A stretch of DNA of 64,000 nt from contig CALHND010000007.1 in NCBI GenBank assembly GCA_938034875.1, positions 1 to 64,000 on the forward strand. Direction: 5' to 3'. Below the pieces are notes generated by a model that searched no databases, had not been told where the DNA came from, and was given only the letters and a program-made list of their open reading frames with translations. A program made the position numbers and the translations under genes. The stretch is from an uncultured Clostridia bacterium (GTDB lineage Bacteria; Bacillota; Clostridia; Oscillospirales; Acutalibacteraceae). Positions 52,427-60,065 of the stretch are shown here, piece by piece (position 1 is the stretch's first letter; every line of letters starts with the position of its first letter).

Positions 52427-53860
52427 ATGAGAAAAATTATATATACGGTAGGCATTGACAGCATTACGCCCGCAAGCGTGCAGTACGGCGGAATTCAGGG
52501 CGAGCACAATGCGACCGATATTCAGTTTATCATTGGTGATGACATTTCGGCTGTGCTGGCTAATGCCAACGAAAGCGCAGAAGTGTATTATCACATAGAT
52601 GCCGAGGACAGTGCAGGATCGCATTTTATTGGTGAGGCTGTAGAGTACATTCCGACAGAGCCGATTTTGTACAGTTTGCCGCAGCATGTTACCGCTGCAG
52701 GCGAATGTGCAGCGCTGCGTATCATATTTGCACAGGTGAATGCGGGCGAAACAGAGAAAATTTTATTCAGCTATCCGATTAAGCTGCGTTTTGACAGCAG
52801 CTTTCACGGTGATGAGGCCGAAAGTGAAGCGGCAAGCGAAATTTCGGCGATAATCGATCAAGCAAAGGGATTTGCGGGTGAGGCTAAGTCGGCAAAAAGC
52901 GATGCATGGCAGGCTGTGGGCGAGGCTCAGTTGGCAGCAAGCGATGCTCATTTGGCAAATGACCTGGCTCAGTCGGCAAAAAGTGATGCATGGCAGGCTG
53001 TAAGCGAGGCGCAGAGTGTAGTCGACAGCAAGCTTGATAAGTCCGATGTGGTAAGCAAAACTACATTAGACGGTGTAATGCTTTACGATAAAGTGCCGAA
53101 TGTAGCAGCGGTACATGATCATTTGGTAGGCTTCGGTGTTACAGGAGTAGAAGCTCAAAGCATGACGGCCGCTCAAAAGGCGCAGGCACGCACAAATATC
53201 GGCGCATTTGCTGAAAGTGATGCGGTCAGCGCAATGGTCGCTAACGGGCAGCTTCAGACAAGCAAAGTGCCAAATGCGTTGGCGGTTAATGATTTTATAA
53301 TTCAAAACGGCGTATCGTCATCATATTCGCAAACACTTACCGACGCAAAAAAGGCACAGGCTCGCAAAAACATTGAAGCGGCAAAGGCCGAATCTGATGC
53401 CGACTGGGCAACTATTATAGACGCTGAGCTTACCGAAGAAGCTGTGGTAACGCTTACCGAGCTTAACAAGTACAAATACATACACATTATAATGAAAACG
53501 CCTGATAGCATGACTAAAAATTATATAAGAGGCGGCTACGACTTTACAGGTAGTGGAAATTACAACATTCCTTATGTGCTTACAACCGGAATGGCAGATG
53601 CAAAAAGTGTAGTCCATTTTGCGTATGAGAGGCACGGAAATACAAAATCCGACTGGGCAGACTTTACATCTTGGGGCAGTGCAAACGGTACGGTAGGCAC
53701 TGCTGTTGCTAAACAGTCGTGCAATTTTGAATACATACAAAATAACAGCGGTGCGTATTTCAAAACATTATACGGTATGCGAATTTGGCTGGGTAGTGAA
53801 AGTCCGGCAACGCCGCTACCGGCAGGCACGAAAATTTACGCAAGGGGGTTAAAGGCATGA
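52427..53860 (+). CDS. Tail fibre / receptor-binding protein
   Basis: 478 residues, SD AAAAGGAG. The N-terminal 130 residues form a beta domain resembling BppU/baseplate attachment domains. A coiled coil with two copies of 'SDAWQAVSEAQ' follows, then two tail-fibre motifs 'MTAAQKAQARTNIGA' and 'LTDAKKAQARKNIEA', and a distinct C-terminal beta domain. Probably trimeric and responsible for binding the cell surface. Confidence 0.8.
   Translation: MRKIIYTVGIDSITPASVQYGGIQGEHNATDIQFIIGDDISAVLANANESAEVYYHIDAEDSAGSHFIGEAVEYIPTEPILYSLPQHVTAAGECAALRIIFAQVNAGETEKILFSYPIKLRFDSSFHGDEAESEAASEISAIIDQAKGFAGEAKSAKSDAWQAVGEAQLAASDAHLANDLAQSAKSDAWQAVSEAQSVVDSKLDKSDVVSKTTLDGVMLYDKVPNVAAVHDHLVGFGVTGVEAQSMTAAQKAQARTNIGAFAESDAVSAMVANGQLQTSKVPNALAVNDFIIQNGVSSSYSQTLTDAKKAQARKNIEAAKAESDADWATIIDAELTEEAVVTLTELNKYKYIHIIMKTPDSMTKNYIRGGYDFTGSGNYNIPYVLTTGMADAKSVVHFAYERHGNTKSDWADFTSWGSANGTVGTAVAKQSCNFEYIQNNSGAYFKTLYGMRIWLGSESPATPLPAGTKIYARGLKA
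52888..53014 (+). repeat. 84-base repeat unit within the tail fibre gene
   Basis: GTCGGCAAAAAG(C/T)GATGCATGG and the following bases recur after 84 bases (28 codons, four heptads), extending the coiled coil. Confidence 0.7.
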
Positions 53861-54066
53861 AGAAGTTTAATAATGGCGAGTATGAAGAAATGACTGCCGA
53901 GGAAATTGCTGAAATGCAGCAGCTAACAACTCATCAATTATTTAAAACATATGAAAACGATGCTCTGGCGCTAATGGCAACTGCCATGAGTACAGCAAAT
54001 ACACTTGCCCAAGTGCGTGATGCAGCAAAGCTGTTTTTGACAGCAACGGAGGTGGCAAAAACATGA
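53857..54066 (+). CDS. Small acidic phage protein
   Basis: 69 residues, overlapping the fibre stop by ATGA and the next start by ATGA. N-terminal acidic ('NNGEYEEMTAEEIAEMQQL'), rest helical and Ala/Thr-rich. Not recognised; proteins of this size and start often follow tail fibre genes in gut phages. Confidence 0.6.
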   Translation: MKKFNNGEYEEMTAEEIAEMQQLTTHQLFKTYENDALALMATAMSTANTLAQVRDAAKLFLTATEVAKT

Positions 54067-54275
54067 CGTGGGAGATTTTGGTGGGTCTAATTACAATTAT
54101 ACCTGCCGGCATTGCTGTATGTACCGTGGTAAGCAACAATACAAAGGCTATGACCGAGGTTAAATGCGGTCTGGATGAGCTGAAAAACACACTGCACGAG
54201 CAAAAAAGCGAACTTCGAGCCGTGGAGGAGACCATTTCAGATCACGAGGTGCGCATTACACGGCTGGAATGCTAG
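54063..54275 (+). CDS. XhlA-like small membrane/coiled-coil protein
   Basis: 70 residues: one TM helix ('WEILVGLITIIPAGIAVCTVV') then a heptad-rich coiled coil ('TEVKCGLDELKNTLHEQKSE'). Layout and position before endolysin resemble XhlA/haemolysin-type lysis accessory proteins, but similarity is structural only. Confidence 0.6.
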   Translation: MTWEILVGLITIIPAGIAVCTVVSNNTKAMTEVKCGLDELKNTLHEQKSELRAVEETISDHEVRITRLEC

Positions 54276-54344
54276 AAATAGTGTGTCATAGGATTTGGTT
54301 GCGAGAATATAATGAACTGAGCGCCGAAGGGATATGTTCAGATT

Positions 54345-55103
54345 GTGAAAGCGGTGATTTATATAGAGAAAATTTATGCAAGCAATATTATTAAAATTGC
54401 AGAAGGAGAAATCGGAGTAACCGAGTCACCGAAAAATTCTAATAAGCAGAAGTATGGTAAGGCATATGGTGTCGACGGAACGGCGTGGTGCTGTCAATTT
54501 GTTTGGTGGGTGTTTAATAAGGCTAACGCCTCCAAGTTATTTTATGATGGTAAGAAAACTGCGTGGGTGCCAACGGTACGAAAATATTATACAAGCATTG
54601 GCAAATGGATACCGCGTGGCAGCGGCAATCCCAAGTCCGGTGATTTAATTATATTTGGCCGCAAAGAAGCTGCAGACAGCGGCACGCACATCGGTATTGT
54701 AACCAAGGTAAGCGGAGGCAAGGTGTATACAGTAGAGGGTAACACATCAGCTAAAACAGGCGTTGATTCTAACGGCGGAACTGTTGCCGGAAAGAATTAT
54801 TCGCTAACCTTTAGCAGCATTGCAGGTTACTGTTCGATTAATTACGATGTCAAAGAAAGTGCTGAAAGTGAGGTAAAGACAGTGACGGTGAAGCTGCGTG
54901 AGATTGCAAACGGCAGTAAGGGCAACGATGTAAAATCGGCACAGGTGCTGCTAAACGGCTACGGCTATAACTGCGGTAAAGCAGACGGTATATTTGGTAC
55001 AAATACAACCGCTGCGACTAAAAAGTTTCAGAAAGCAAAAAACATCAAGGATGACGGAATTATCGGAGCAACCACATGGAACAAGCTGCTTAACGGAGTT
55101 TAA
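54345..55103 (+). CDS. Endolysin: CHAP domain plus peptidoglycan-binding domain
   Basis: 252 residues. CHAP amidase/peptidase domain with catalytic Cys in 'GTAWCCQFVWWVF' and His in 'DSGTHIGIVTKV' (about residues 20-160). A linker follows, then a PG_binding_1 domain ('GSKGNDVKSAQVLLNGYGY', 'GIFGTNTTAATKKFQKAKNI'). No signal peptide, so export would depend on the holin. It cleaves peptidoglycan to release particles. The start is a GTG at 54345 with GAAGGG further upstream, moderately certain. Confidence 0.88.
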   Translation: MKAVIYIEKIYASNIIKIAEGEIGVTESPKNSNKQKYGKAYGVDGTAWCCQFVWWVFNKANASKLFYDGKKTAWVPTVRKYYTSIGKWIPRGSGNPKSGDLIIFGRKEAADSGTHIGIVTKVSGGKVYTVEGNTSAKTGVDSNGGTVAGKNYSLTFSSIAGYCSINYDVKESAESEVKTVTVKLREIANGSKGNDVKSAQVLLNGYGYNCGKADGIFGTNTTAATKKFQKAKNIKDDGIIGATTWNKLLNGV

Positions 55104-55124
55104 CAAATAATAAGGAGGAGTTTT

Positions 55125-55415
55125 ATGGGTAATAAAGAAGTAATTATACGTTTATCAGTGCTGGTTTTGACGCTGGTGAACCTGATTTTAACGGCGCTGG
55201 GAAAAAACCCGTTGCCAATTTCGTGTGACGATGCATTTGTTATCGCTTCTTCTGTTGCGGCATCGGCGGCGGCAATATGGACGGCGTGGAAAAACAATTC
55301 CGTGACAACTGCCGCAAAAACAGGAGACAAGCTTGTGGCTGCGATAAAGGCGAGCAAAATAACCGCCGAAGAGGCGGCAAAGCTGTTAGAAGCACTTGAA
55401 AAAATTGAAGAGTAA
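55125..55415 (+). CDS. Holin, SPP1-like family
   Basis: 96 residues, SD AAGGAGGAG. Two hydrophobic segments ('LSVLVLTLVNLILTALG' and 'FVIASSVAASAAAIWTAW') followed by 'KNNSVTTAAKTGDKL' and a charged helical tail. This is the SPP1-type holin layout. It forms membrane lesions that let the endolysin reach the wall. Last gene of the first late operon. Confidence 0.82.
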   Translation: MGNKEVIIRLSVLVLTLVNLILTALGKNPLPISCDDAFVIASSVAASAAAIWTAWKNNSVTTAAKTGDKLVAAIKASKITAEEAAKLLEALEKIEE

Positions 55416-55441
55416 AGCGGCTATATTATCGAGTGCAAACA

Positions 55442-55479
55442 AAAAGCAGGAAAACGGATTATTCCGTTTTCCTGCTTTT
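55442..55479. terminator. Bidirectional terminator, end of late operon 1
   Basis: AAAAGCAGGAAAACGGA / TCCGTTTTCCTGCTTTT, 17-bp perfect stem with a 4-base loop. Serves the holin operon and the converging membrane-protein gene. Confidence 0.93.
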
Positions 55480-55491
55480 ATTAAGCGTTTT

Positions 55492-57177
55492 TTATTCGGT
55501 GGCTTCGGCTGAGTTGATTTGTGCCACGTAGCTGCCGCTATTTACTGTTAGTGCCGTTGCCGATTTGCCGTTAACGGTCATCGTTATGCGGTCACCTGCC
55601 GAAAGGAACGGCAGCGCATCGGATACGGTAATGGTTGCGGTGTAAACATTATTATTGTCCAGCATGATATAGTAGACGGTGTTGCCACCCACTACTGCCG
55701 ATTCAATGTTGATGATAGTACCTGAAACCTCCTGCGTATCGGTGTTGGTTTCAAGCGACACATCTCCGCTTGCCGCAAGCTTAGTAAGATAATCTTGGCG
55801 AGCATCTTTTACAGTGCTGCCTGTACCGACAATCTGATACTGCTGAACATCGACAAAAGCGTACATCTTTACAAGACCCGCGTCGCCTTTAAGTGACATA
55901 AAGTAGGTCGGGCGATTTTCAATGTTAAGCAGAAGGGGGAATGTGGCGGTGTATTTAAGGTGCTGCACTTGCTCCTGTGCTGATGACATTGCTGAATATT
56001 CCTCGGCACCGGGAACGGCATAAAACCGTGTTTCCTTAGTGCGCAGGTTTACCAGTACAAAGCCGACATTTGATTCGTCGCTGACAACCGATGTCATACC
56101 TGTGTACAGCCAAACATCGTCGTCCAGAGCAAGATAATTGTAGCCGTCGGTCGGCTGCAAAACGCCCTTTTGACCAAATACCGAGTTCCAATAACCTGAA
56201 CGGTATTTTCCGTTATAGGTAAGCTGGTTGAGTACAAGCGAGGAGTCGTAAACTTGGTCAACCCAAGTGGGTACGTTATCAATGTCGTAATAATTACATT
56301 CGCCCGTTTCTGCGTTTAGCAGAACTGCACCGCCAATATCTTTACCGCTCCAGAAACCAATGCGGTATTTTACGACTGATGCAACCCAGTAAGGCGTGCC
56401 GTTGTCATCAATTTCAAAAGTGATGTCGTCAAAAATGGCTGTGGGGTATTTAAACCGCAGGTAGCGGTCAAGGTTACGCATCAAATACTCGCTTCTGGAA
56501 TATTTAATTCCCTGGTCGAGTCGTACCAAAGTGGCTTCCTGAGTGGTCATGTCGACCATAATGTATCCGGGCAAACCCTTTGAACTGTTGTTAAACCACT
56601 TAATAATGTCACCGTAAAGCAACGGTGTTACTCGTGTGGGTCGTCCGTTATAGTTAATTTGTGTATAGTCCTCAGCTATTTCAAACTGGGAAACAAGGTC
56701 GCTCATTTCGCCCAGCTTGCGCTTACCGAGCGTTTGGGCGGTGTCATAGTCAACTACTGGTATTTGAGACATATTAATTTCGGTAACATCTTTTACAAAG
56801 TCACTGTCGGTAATGGTGATAAGGTCTCTGTAACCGGCGGAATTGAAAAGTTGTGCGCCAATGATGTTACATATAACCGAAAAAACTATTACTGCTGCAA
56901 TGCCAATAATGATGCCAACTACGGGTTTGCCGAGCGATTTAAACTGCTCTTTGCTTTGCTTAAGAATGCTCTCATCCGTATTATCCTTAACGGAACGAAA
57001 GAAATTCAGCACAGCGTGGCCGAAGTTAACGACCAAAATGATTACCGCACAGGTGATAAGGAAGCTCCAAAATTCACCGCTTTTTGGGTTAAGCGCAGGT
57101 AGAGTAAACCAGAATACGAGAAAAATAAGCACGGCGCAAGTCAAGATCTTTGTTAAAACAGAAATAGCTTTTTTCAT
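55492..57177 (-). CDS. Large membrane protein of unknown function inside the phage element
   Basis: 561 residues. Three N-terminal TM helices (about 8-30, 40-62, 88-112) are followed by about 440 extracytoplasmic residues with repeated Tyr/Trp/Gly beta-rich motifs ('YRSGYWNSVFGQKGVLQP', 'DDDVWLYTGMTSVVSDESN', 'NRPTYFMSLKGDAGLVKMYA') and a C-terminal OB-like domain. It does not look like a virion protein. Similar large hypothetical membrane proteins are, to my memory, chromosomal in gut Clostridia. Start at 57177 with TGAGGTGATG. It lies 27 bases downstream of the repressor gene on the same strand, so it is probably expressed with it during lysogeny; a possible cargo or lysogenic-conversion gene. 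Confidence 0.65.
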   Translation of the reverse strand: MKKAISVLTKILTCAVLIFLVFWFTLPALNPKSGEFWSFLITCAVIILVVNFGHAVLNFFRSVKDNTDESILKQSKEQFKSLGKPVVGIIIGIAAVIVFSVICNIIGAQLFNSAGYRDLITITDSDFVKDVTEINMSQIPVVDYDTAQTLGKRKLGEMSDLVSQFEIAEDYTQINYNGRPTRVTPLLYGDIIKWFNNSSKGLPGYIMVDMTTQEATLVRLDQGIKYSRSEYLMRNLDRYLRFKYPTAIFDDITFEIDDNGTPYWVASVVKYRIGFWSGKDIGGAVLLNAETGECNYYDIDNVPTWVDQVYDSSLVLNQLTYNGKYRSGYWNSVFGQKGVLQPTDGYNYLALDDDVWLYTGMTSVVSDESNVGFVLVNLRTKETRFYAVPGAEEYSAMSSAQEQVQHLKYTATFPLLLNIENRPTYFMSLKGDAGLVKMYAFVDVQQYQIVGTGSTVKDARQDYLTKLAASGDVSLETNTDTQEVSGTIINIESAVVGGNTVYYIMLDNNNVYTATITVSDALPFLSAGDRITMTVNGKSATALTVNSGSYVAQINSAEATE

Positions 57178-57204
57178 ATACATCACCTCATATAATATTA
57201 TGCG

Positions 57205-57810
57205 TTAAAGTTTGCGGAATATATACTTTACAAGTCCAATAACGCGAACACGGGATATTTCGCTGCCTTCAAAAACTCTTGGTGGGTAATAGGGGTTTTC
57301 GCTGATCAGCTCGATACGGTTGCTTGAATAGCAAACTTTTTTTACCACACCATCTTCATCATCTATCATTATAACACCATATGAGCCGCTGTCAACCGAA
57401 GGCATGAGCTGAACAAGCAAGCGGTCACCCGGTTCAATTTTGGGTGACATGGAGTCGCCTTTTACATCTAGCAGAATGTACTGCTCATCGGGGCATATCA
57501 GATCGGACGGAACGGCTTGATAGTTTTCAATGCTATTATCAGCGAAGCAACCGTGACCGGCGGCAACCCTGCCTAAAACGGGAATGTATGCTATAGGGGC
57601 AATGCTGGATAGTGGGTAATCATCAACAAGAACGCTTTTACTAACCCCAAAAACCTCCGCCATTCGCTGGATGGAATTCATTCGGGGGATTTTTGAGCCA
57701 AGCTCCCAGGCGGAGACAGCTTTTCCTGTGACGCCAATTTTTTCACCCAGTTTATCTTGGGTAAGCCCCATGGCTTGTCGGTGATGCTTTATATTAGTTC
57801 CAATCGGCAT
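57205..57810 (-). CDS. CI/LexA-like self-cleaving repressor
   Basis: 201 residues: XRE helix-turn-helix (about 5-60, 'LTQDKLGEKIGVTGKAVSAWE') and an S24 peptidase domain. The nucleophile is Ser120 in 'KGDSMSP', the general base Lys157 in 'GVVKKV', and the cleavage-site dipeptide Ala84-Gly85 in 'RVAAGHG'. RecA-stimulated self-cleavage during DNA damage would lift repression. It is transcribed divergently from the late activator, with operators in both promoters. Confidence 0.93.
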   Translation of the reverse strand: MPIGTNIKHHRQAMGLTQDKLGEKIGVTGKAVSAWELGSKIPRMNSIQRMAEVFGVSKSVLVDDYPLSSIAPIAYIPVLGRVAAGHGCFADNSIENYQAVPSDLICPDEQYILLDVKGDSMSPKIEPGDRLLVQLMPSVDSGSYGVIMIDDEDGVVKKVCYSSNRIELISENPYYPPRVFEGSEISRVRVIGLVKYIFRKL

Positions 57811-57842
57811 TTTAGCACCTCTTATTAGTAAAAATACATATA

Positions 57843-57931
57843 ATTATACACTTAGAGTAGATAGTTTGCAACAAATAGTGACTAATTGTTGCAAAATGTT
57901 CTTGACTTTCTACTTTAAGTAGATATATAAT
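57843..57931. promoter_or_regulatory. Divergent promoters with paired repressor operators
   Basis: Rightward: TTGACT (57902-57907), 18-base spacer, TATAAT (57926-57931), with palindrome TCTACTTTAAGTAGA (57909-57923) in the spacer. Leftward (repressor): TTGCAA (57871-57866), 17 bases, TATAAT (57848-57843), with a related site TACACTTAGAGTAGA (57847-57861, 11/15) in its spacer. Between them lies a TTGCAACAA / TTGTTGCAA inverted repeat (57866-57894). Confidence 0.75.
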
Positions 57932-58048
57932 AAGGATACCCCGAAAAAATTGAATATTTACTAGATTTATTGTTTTGCCGAGAGATGCTCGGACAGTCGT
58001 AGAACGACAATCATGCAAAACTATGGAATATTACGGAGAAAAGAGCTT

Positions 58049-58633
58049 ATGTATTGTGTTAAAAATACGGCAAGGGAATGTGACGGCTGCGGATATTGTA
58101 CTAACGAAATCTGCAAAATTTGCGGTGCAAATGTTGATACAGAATATTACGGGGGCGTGGCATATTGCGCATCATGCGCAAGGATTTATAAAAAGAAGAG
58201 GGTGCAGCAAATGACAGTAAGAGAGTATTTTGAACAGGTGCGCGAAATGGAGAGGCGAATTAGCATTAAGCACGAACAGATCAAGCATTTAAAAGAGCTT
58301 GCGACCAGAGCTACCTCAGCAATTGAGGCAGTACGGGTCGGAGGCACCAGCAACCGATCAAAAATGGCTAATGCAGTTGAGGAAATGGTCGACATTAAGC
58401 GTGCTTTAGAAAAAGATATAGCACGGCTTAGCCGACTGTATAAAGAAATTAGCGCAATTATTGTCAAAACCGATAACCAAAGCTATCGTGAGCTGTTAAC
58501 TCTGAGATACCTTTGCAATAAAAAATGGGAGGACATTGCCGATCAAATGCATTTTGACACACGAAGCGTATATAGATTGCACGGCAAAGCGCTTGCAGAG
58601 GTTCGGCAATATGTGCCAAGTACTTGTGCATAA
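58049..58633 (+). CDS. RinA/DUF1492-like late activator with N-terminal zinc ribbon
   Basis: 194 residues. The N-terminal 50 residues have seven or more cysteines in CxxC-type pairs ('CDGCGYC', 'CKICG', 'YCASC'), a zinc-ribbon look. From residue 55 on ('MTVREYFEQVREMERRI') comes a helical DUF1492/ArpU/RinA-type domain ending in a sigma70-region-4-like HTH ('LTLRYLCNKKWEDIADQMHF'). Such proteins turn on phage late genes. Start 58049 with GGAG; an internal ATG at 58211 could give a short form without the ribbon. Driven directly by the repressor-controlled promoter, with two small hairpins in its leader (57978-57992 and 57996-58008). Confidence 0.82.
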   Translation: MYCVKNTARECDGCGYCTNEICKICGANVDTEYYGGVAYCASCARIYKKKRVQQMTVREYFEQVREMERRISIKHEQIKHLKELATRATSAIEAVRVGGTSNRSKMANAVEEMVDIKRALEKDIARLSRLYKEISAIIVKTDNQSYRELLTLRYLCNKKWEDIADQMHFDTRSVYRLHGKALAEVRQYVPSTCA

Positions 58634-58645
58634 CATATAATATTT

Positions 58646-58682
58646 AAATGAGTCTGAGGCATTTGCCTCAGGCTCATTTTGT
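58646..58682 (+). terminator. Terminator between late activator and late operon 2
   Basis: AAATGAGTCTGAGGC / GCCTCAGGCTCATTT stem (one G-T wobble), 4-base loop, then TTGTTG. It separates the regulator transcript from the capsid operon. Confidence 0.85.
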
Positions 58683-58700
58683 TGTCATGGAATGTCAGGT
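58683..58700 (+). promoter_or_regulatory. Late-operon element copy 2
   Basis: Same 18 bases as at 48920, directly after a strong terminator and 41 bases before the first gene of the second late operon, so a promoter must lie here. TACAAT and TAATAT -10-like boxes follow. Confidence 0.62.
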
Positions 58701-58740
58701 TGCATGTGTGGTAATATTTACAATGAAAGGAGCGGGTCAA

Positions 58741-58989
58741 GTGGCAAAAGAGAAGCAATCGGTTGAATCGTGCATGCGAAAATTGATTAAGTTGCCGAGT
58801 GTGGGCGGCGACGAGCTGCTTGATGCGCTCGGGTATAAGGGTAAGCGAGACAACGCAGCGCTTATTGCTGCAGTAATGCTAGAAAAAGCGAAATCGGGCG
58901 ACATTAACTGTTTGCGCGAAGTTATGCGAATGTGTTCGCAGGAGGTCGATACGGGAGTAGGGGTAAAAATCGTAGACGATGTGAAGTGA
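58741..58989 (+). CDS. Small-terminase-like phage protein
   Basis: 82 residues, GTG start at 58741 with AAAGGAG. Helical with 'KGKRDNAALIAAVMLEKAKSGDINCLREVMRM', a type found in short proteins placed just before head genes of gut phages (DUF5681-like or small terminase-like). No clear DNA-binding motif, so TerS is tentative. The frame opens upstream at 58648 through the 18-base element, which I do not count as coding. Confidence 0.55.
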   Translation: MAKEKQSVESCMRKLIKLPSVGGDELLDALGYKGKRDNAALIAAVMLEKAKSGDINCLREVMRMCSQEVDTGVGVKIVDDVK

Positions 58990-58999
58990 GGTGAGCAAA

Positions 59000-59200
59000 A
59001 TGACAGAGCTATTTGTTGCGGTTTCCACAGTATTAATAAATTTTGCGGTCGGGTTTATTGTTGGTCGTTATATTTATACGAAACAAAAACCCAAAGCAAA
59101 GCAGCAGGAGCCGATAAATACCAATGCATCGGTAAAATGGGCGGCAGAGTACCGCAATTTTTTAAATTATGACGGCACCGAGCAGTTGGATGTGGAGTAA
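59000..59200 (+). CDS. Small membrane protein with NFLNYDG motif
   Basis: 66 residues, SD GAGGTG. One TM helix ('LFVAVSTVLINFAVGFIVGRYI'), basic linker, then 'WAAEYRNFLNYDGTEQLDVE'. Short proteins ending in E-[YW]-x-NFL-x-YDG-x-xQ are frequent next to packaging genes in Firmicutes phages; function unknown. Confidence 0.7.
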   Translation: MTELFVAVSTVLINFAVGFIVGRYIYTKQKPKAKQQEPINTNASVKWAAEYRNFLNYDGTEQLDVE

Positions 59201-59295
59201 GGCGGCTTGCTACCGATTTGTCCATTGACATATGGGGCGGCTTTGTTGAGTTTTACCCCCCATGGAAATATAGCAAGTGGCTGGGTACAGCTTAA
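59190..59295 (+). pseudogene. Possible coding remnant where terminase/portal would be expected
   Basis: An ATG at 59190 overlaps the previous stop and reads MWSKAACYRFVH then stops (59228). In a second frame 59215-59295 reads DLSIDIWGGFVEFYPPWKYS and further to a stop, with aromatic-rich, protein-like composition. Together they look like one frameshifted fragment, but no homologue is recognised. The rest of 59296-59420 has only the scaffold leader. Confidence 0.3.
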
Positions 59296-59420
59296 AGAAG
59301 AAAACTTTAGTCAATTCAGCTTGTATAACACATTAGTGTGTAATTAAACAAAATCAATATATCACAAACAGCGCACGCAATAAGCGGTGCGCTGAATTTA
59401 TTTATAAAGGAGCTAAGAAC

Positions 59421-60041
59421 ATGACAAATGACATTATGACCGCCCTGCCAGAGGCGGAAACAGTGTGCGAGGCGCAGCCAACCGAGCTGCCTGTTCACAG
59501 CGAGGATGCCATACCAAACGGTGAACAAGAGGAAGGCATTGAGGTGAAGTTTAACAAACAACTGCGCCGTTTGTCTGTGAGCGAGGCGCGCAATTATGCC
59601 GAAAAGGGCATGAAGTACGAATCGCTGATACCCGTTCTTGACCGACTCAAAGAGCTGTCACCCGACAGTTCAATGAATCTTGCACAGCTTGCAGACCACC
59701 TGTTTAAGGAAAAGGAAGAAAAGGACAAGCTTGTGCAGCAGGAGGAGAATGACGGTCGGCATAACCGACTGGCAGCTCAATTTATAGAGCTGAAAGCAAA
59801 ATTTCCGGAGCTTAGCGGCATAAAGGACATTCCGAAAAGCGTTATTGAGCAGTCGCTCAAAGGGGATATTCCGCTTTACTACGCATATCTCGGACACCGT
59901 CATGAAGAGGAGCTGAAGGCATTTCGCGCCAAGTTGGCCGACACTAAAGCGTCGGACGCAGCGACAGGCGAACTTGCAGATGCTCCAGACAGGCTGTCAT
60001 CACCGGAAATTGCAGCAATGCTCAGAGGCATCTGGGCTTAA
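59421..60041 (+). CDS. Phage scaffold protein
   Basis: 206 residues, SD AAAGGAG. Acidic N-terminus, a long charged helical centre ('LFKEKEEKDKLVQQEENDGR', 'LKAKFPELSGIKDIP') and a small C-terminal part ('RLSSPEIAAMLRGIW'). Composition and position right before the capsid gene are those of scaffolds that guide prohead assembly. No protease gene is present, so the scaffold probably leaves intact. Confidence 0.78.
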   Translation: MTNDIMTALPEAETVCEAQPTELPVHSEDAIPNGEQEEGIEVKFNKQLRRLSVSEARNYAEKGMKYESLIPVLDRLKELSPDSSMNLAQLADHLFKEKEEKDKLVQQEENDGRHNRLAAQFIELKAKFPELSGIKDIPKSVIEQSLKGDIPLYYAYLGHRHEEELKAFRAKLADTKASDAATGELADAPDRLSSPEIAAMLRGIWA

Positions 60042-60065
60042 AAACATATTTAAAGGAGAAATAAA

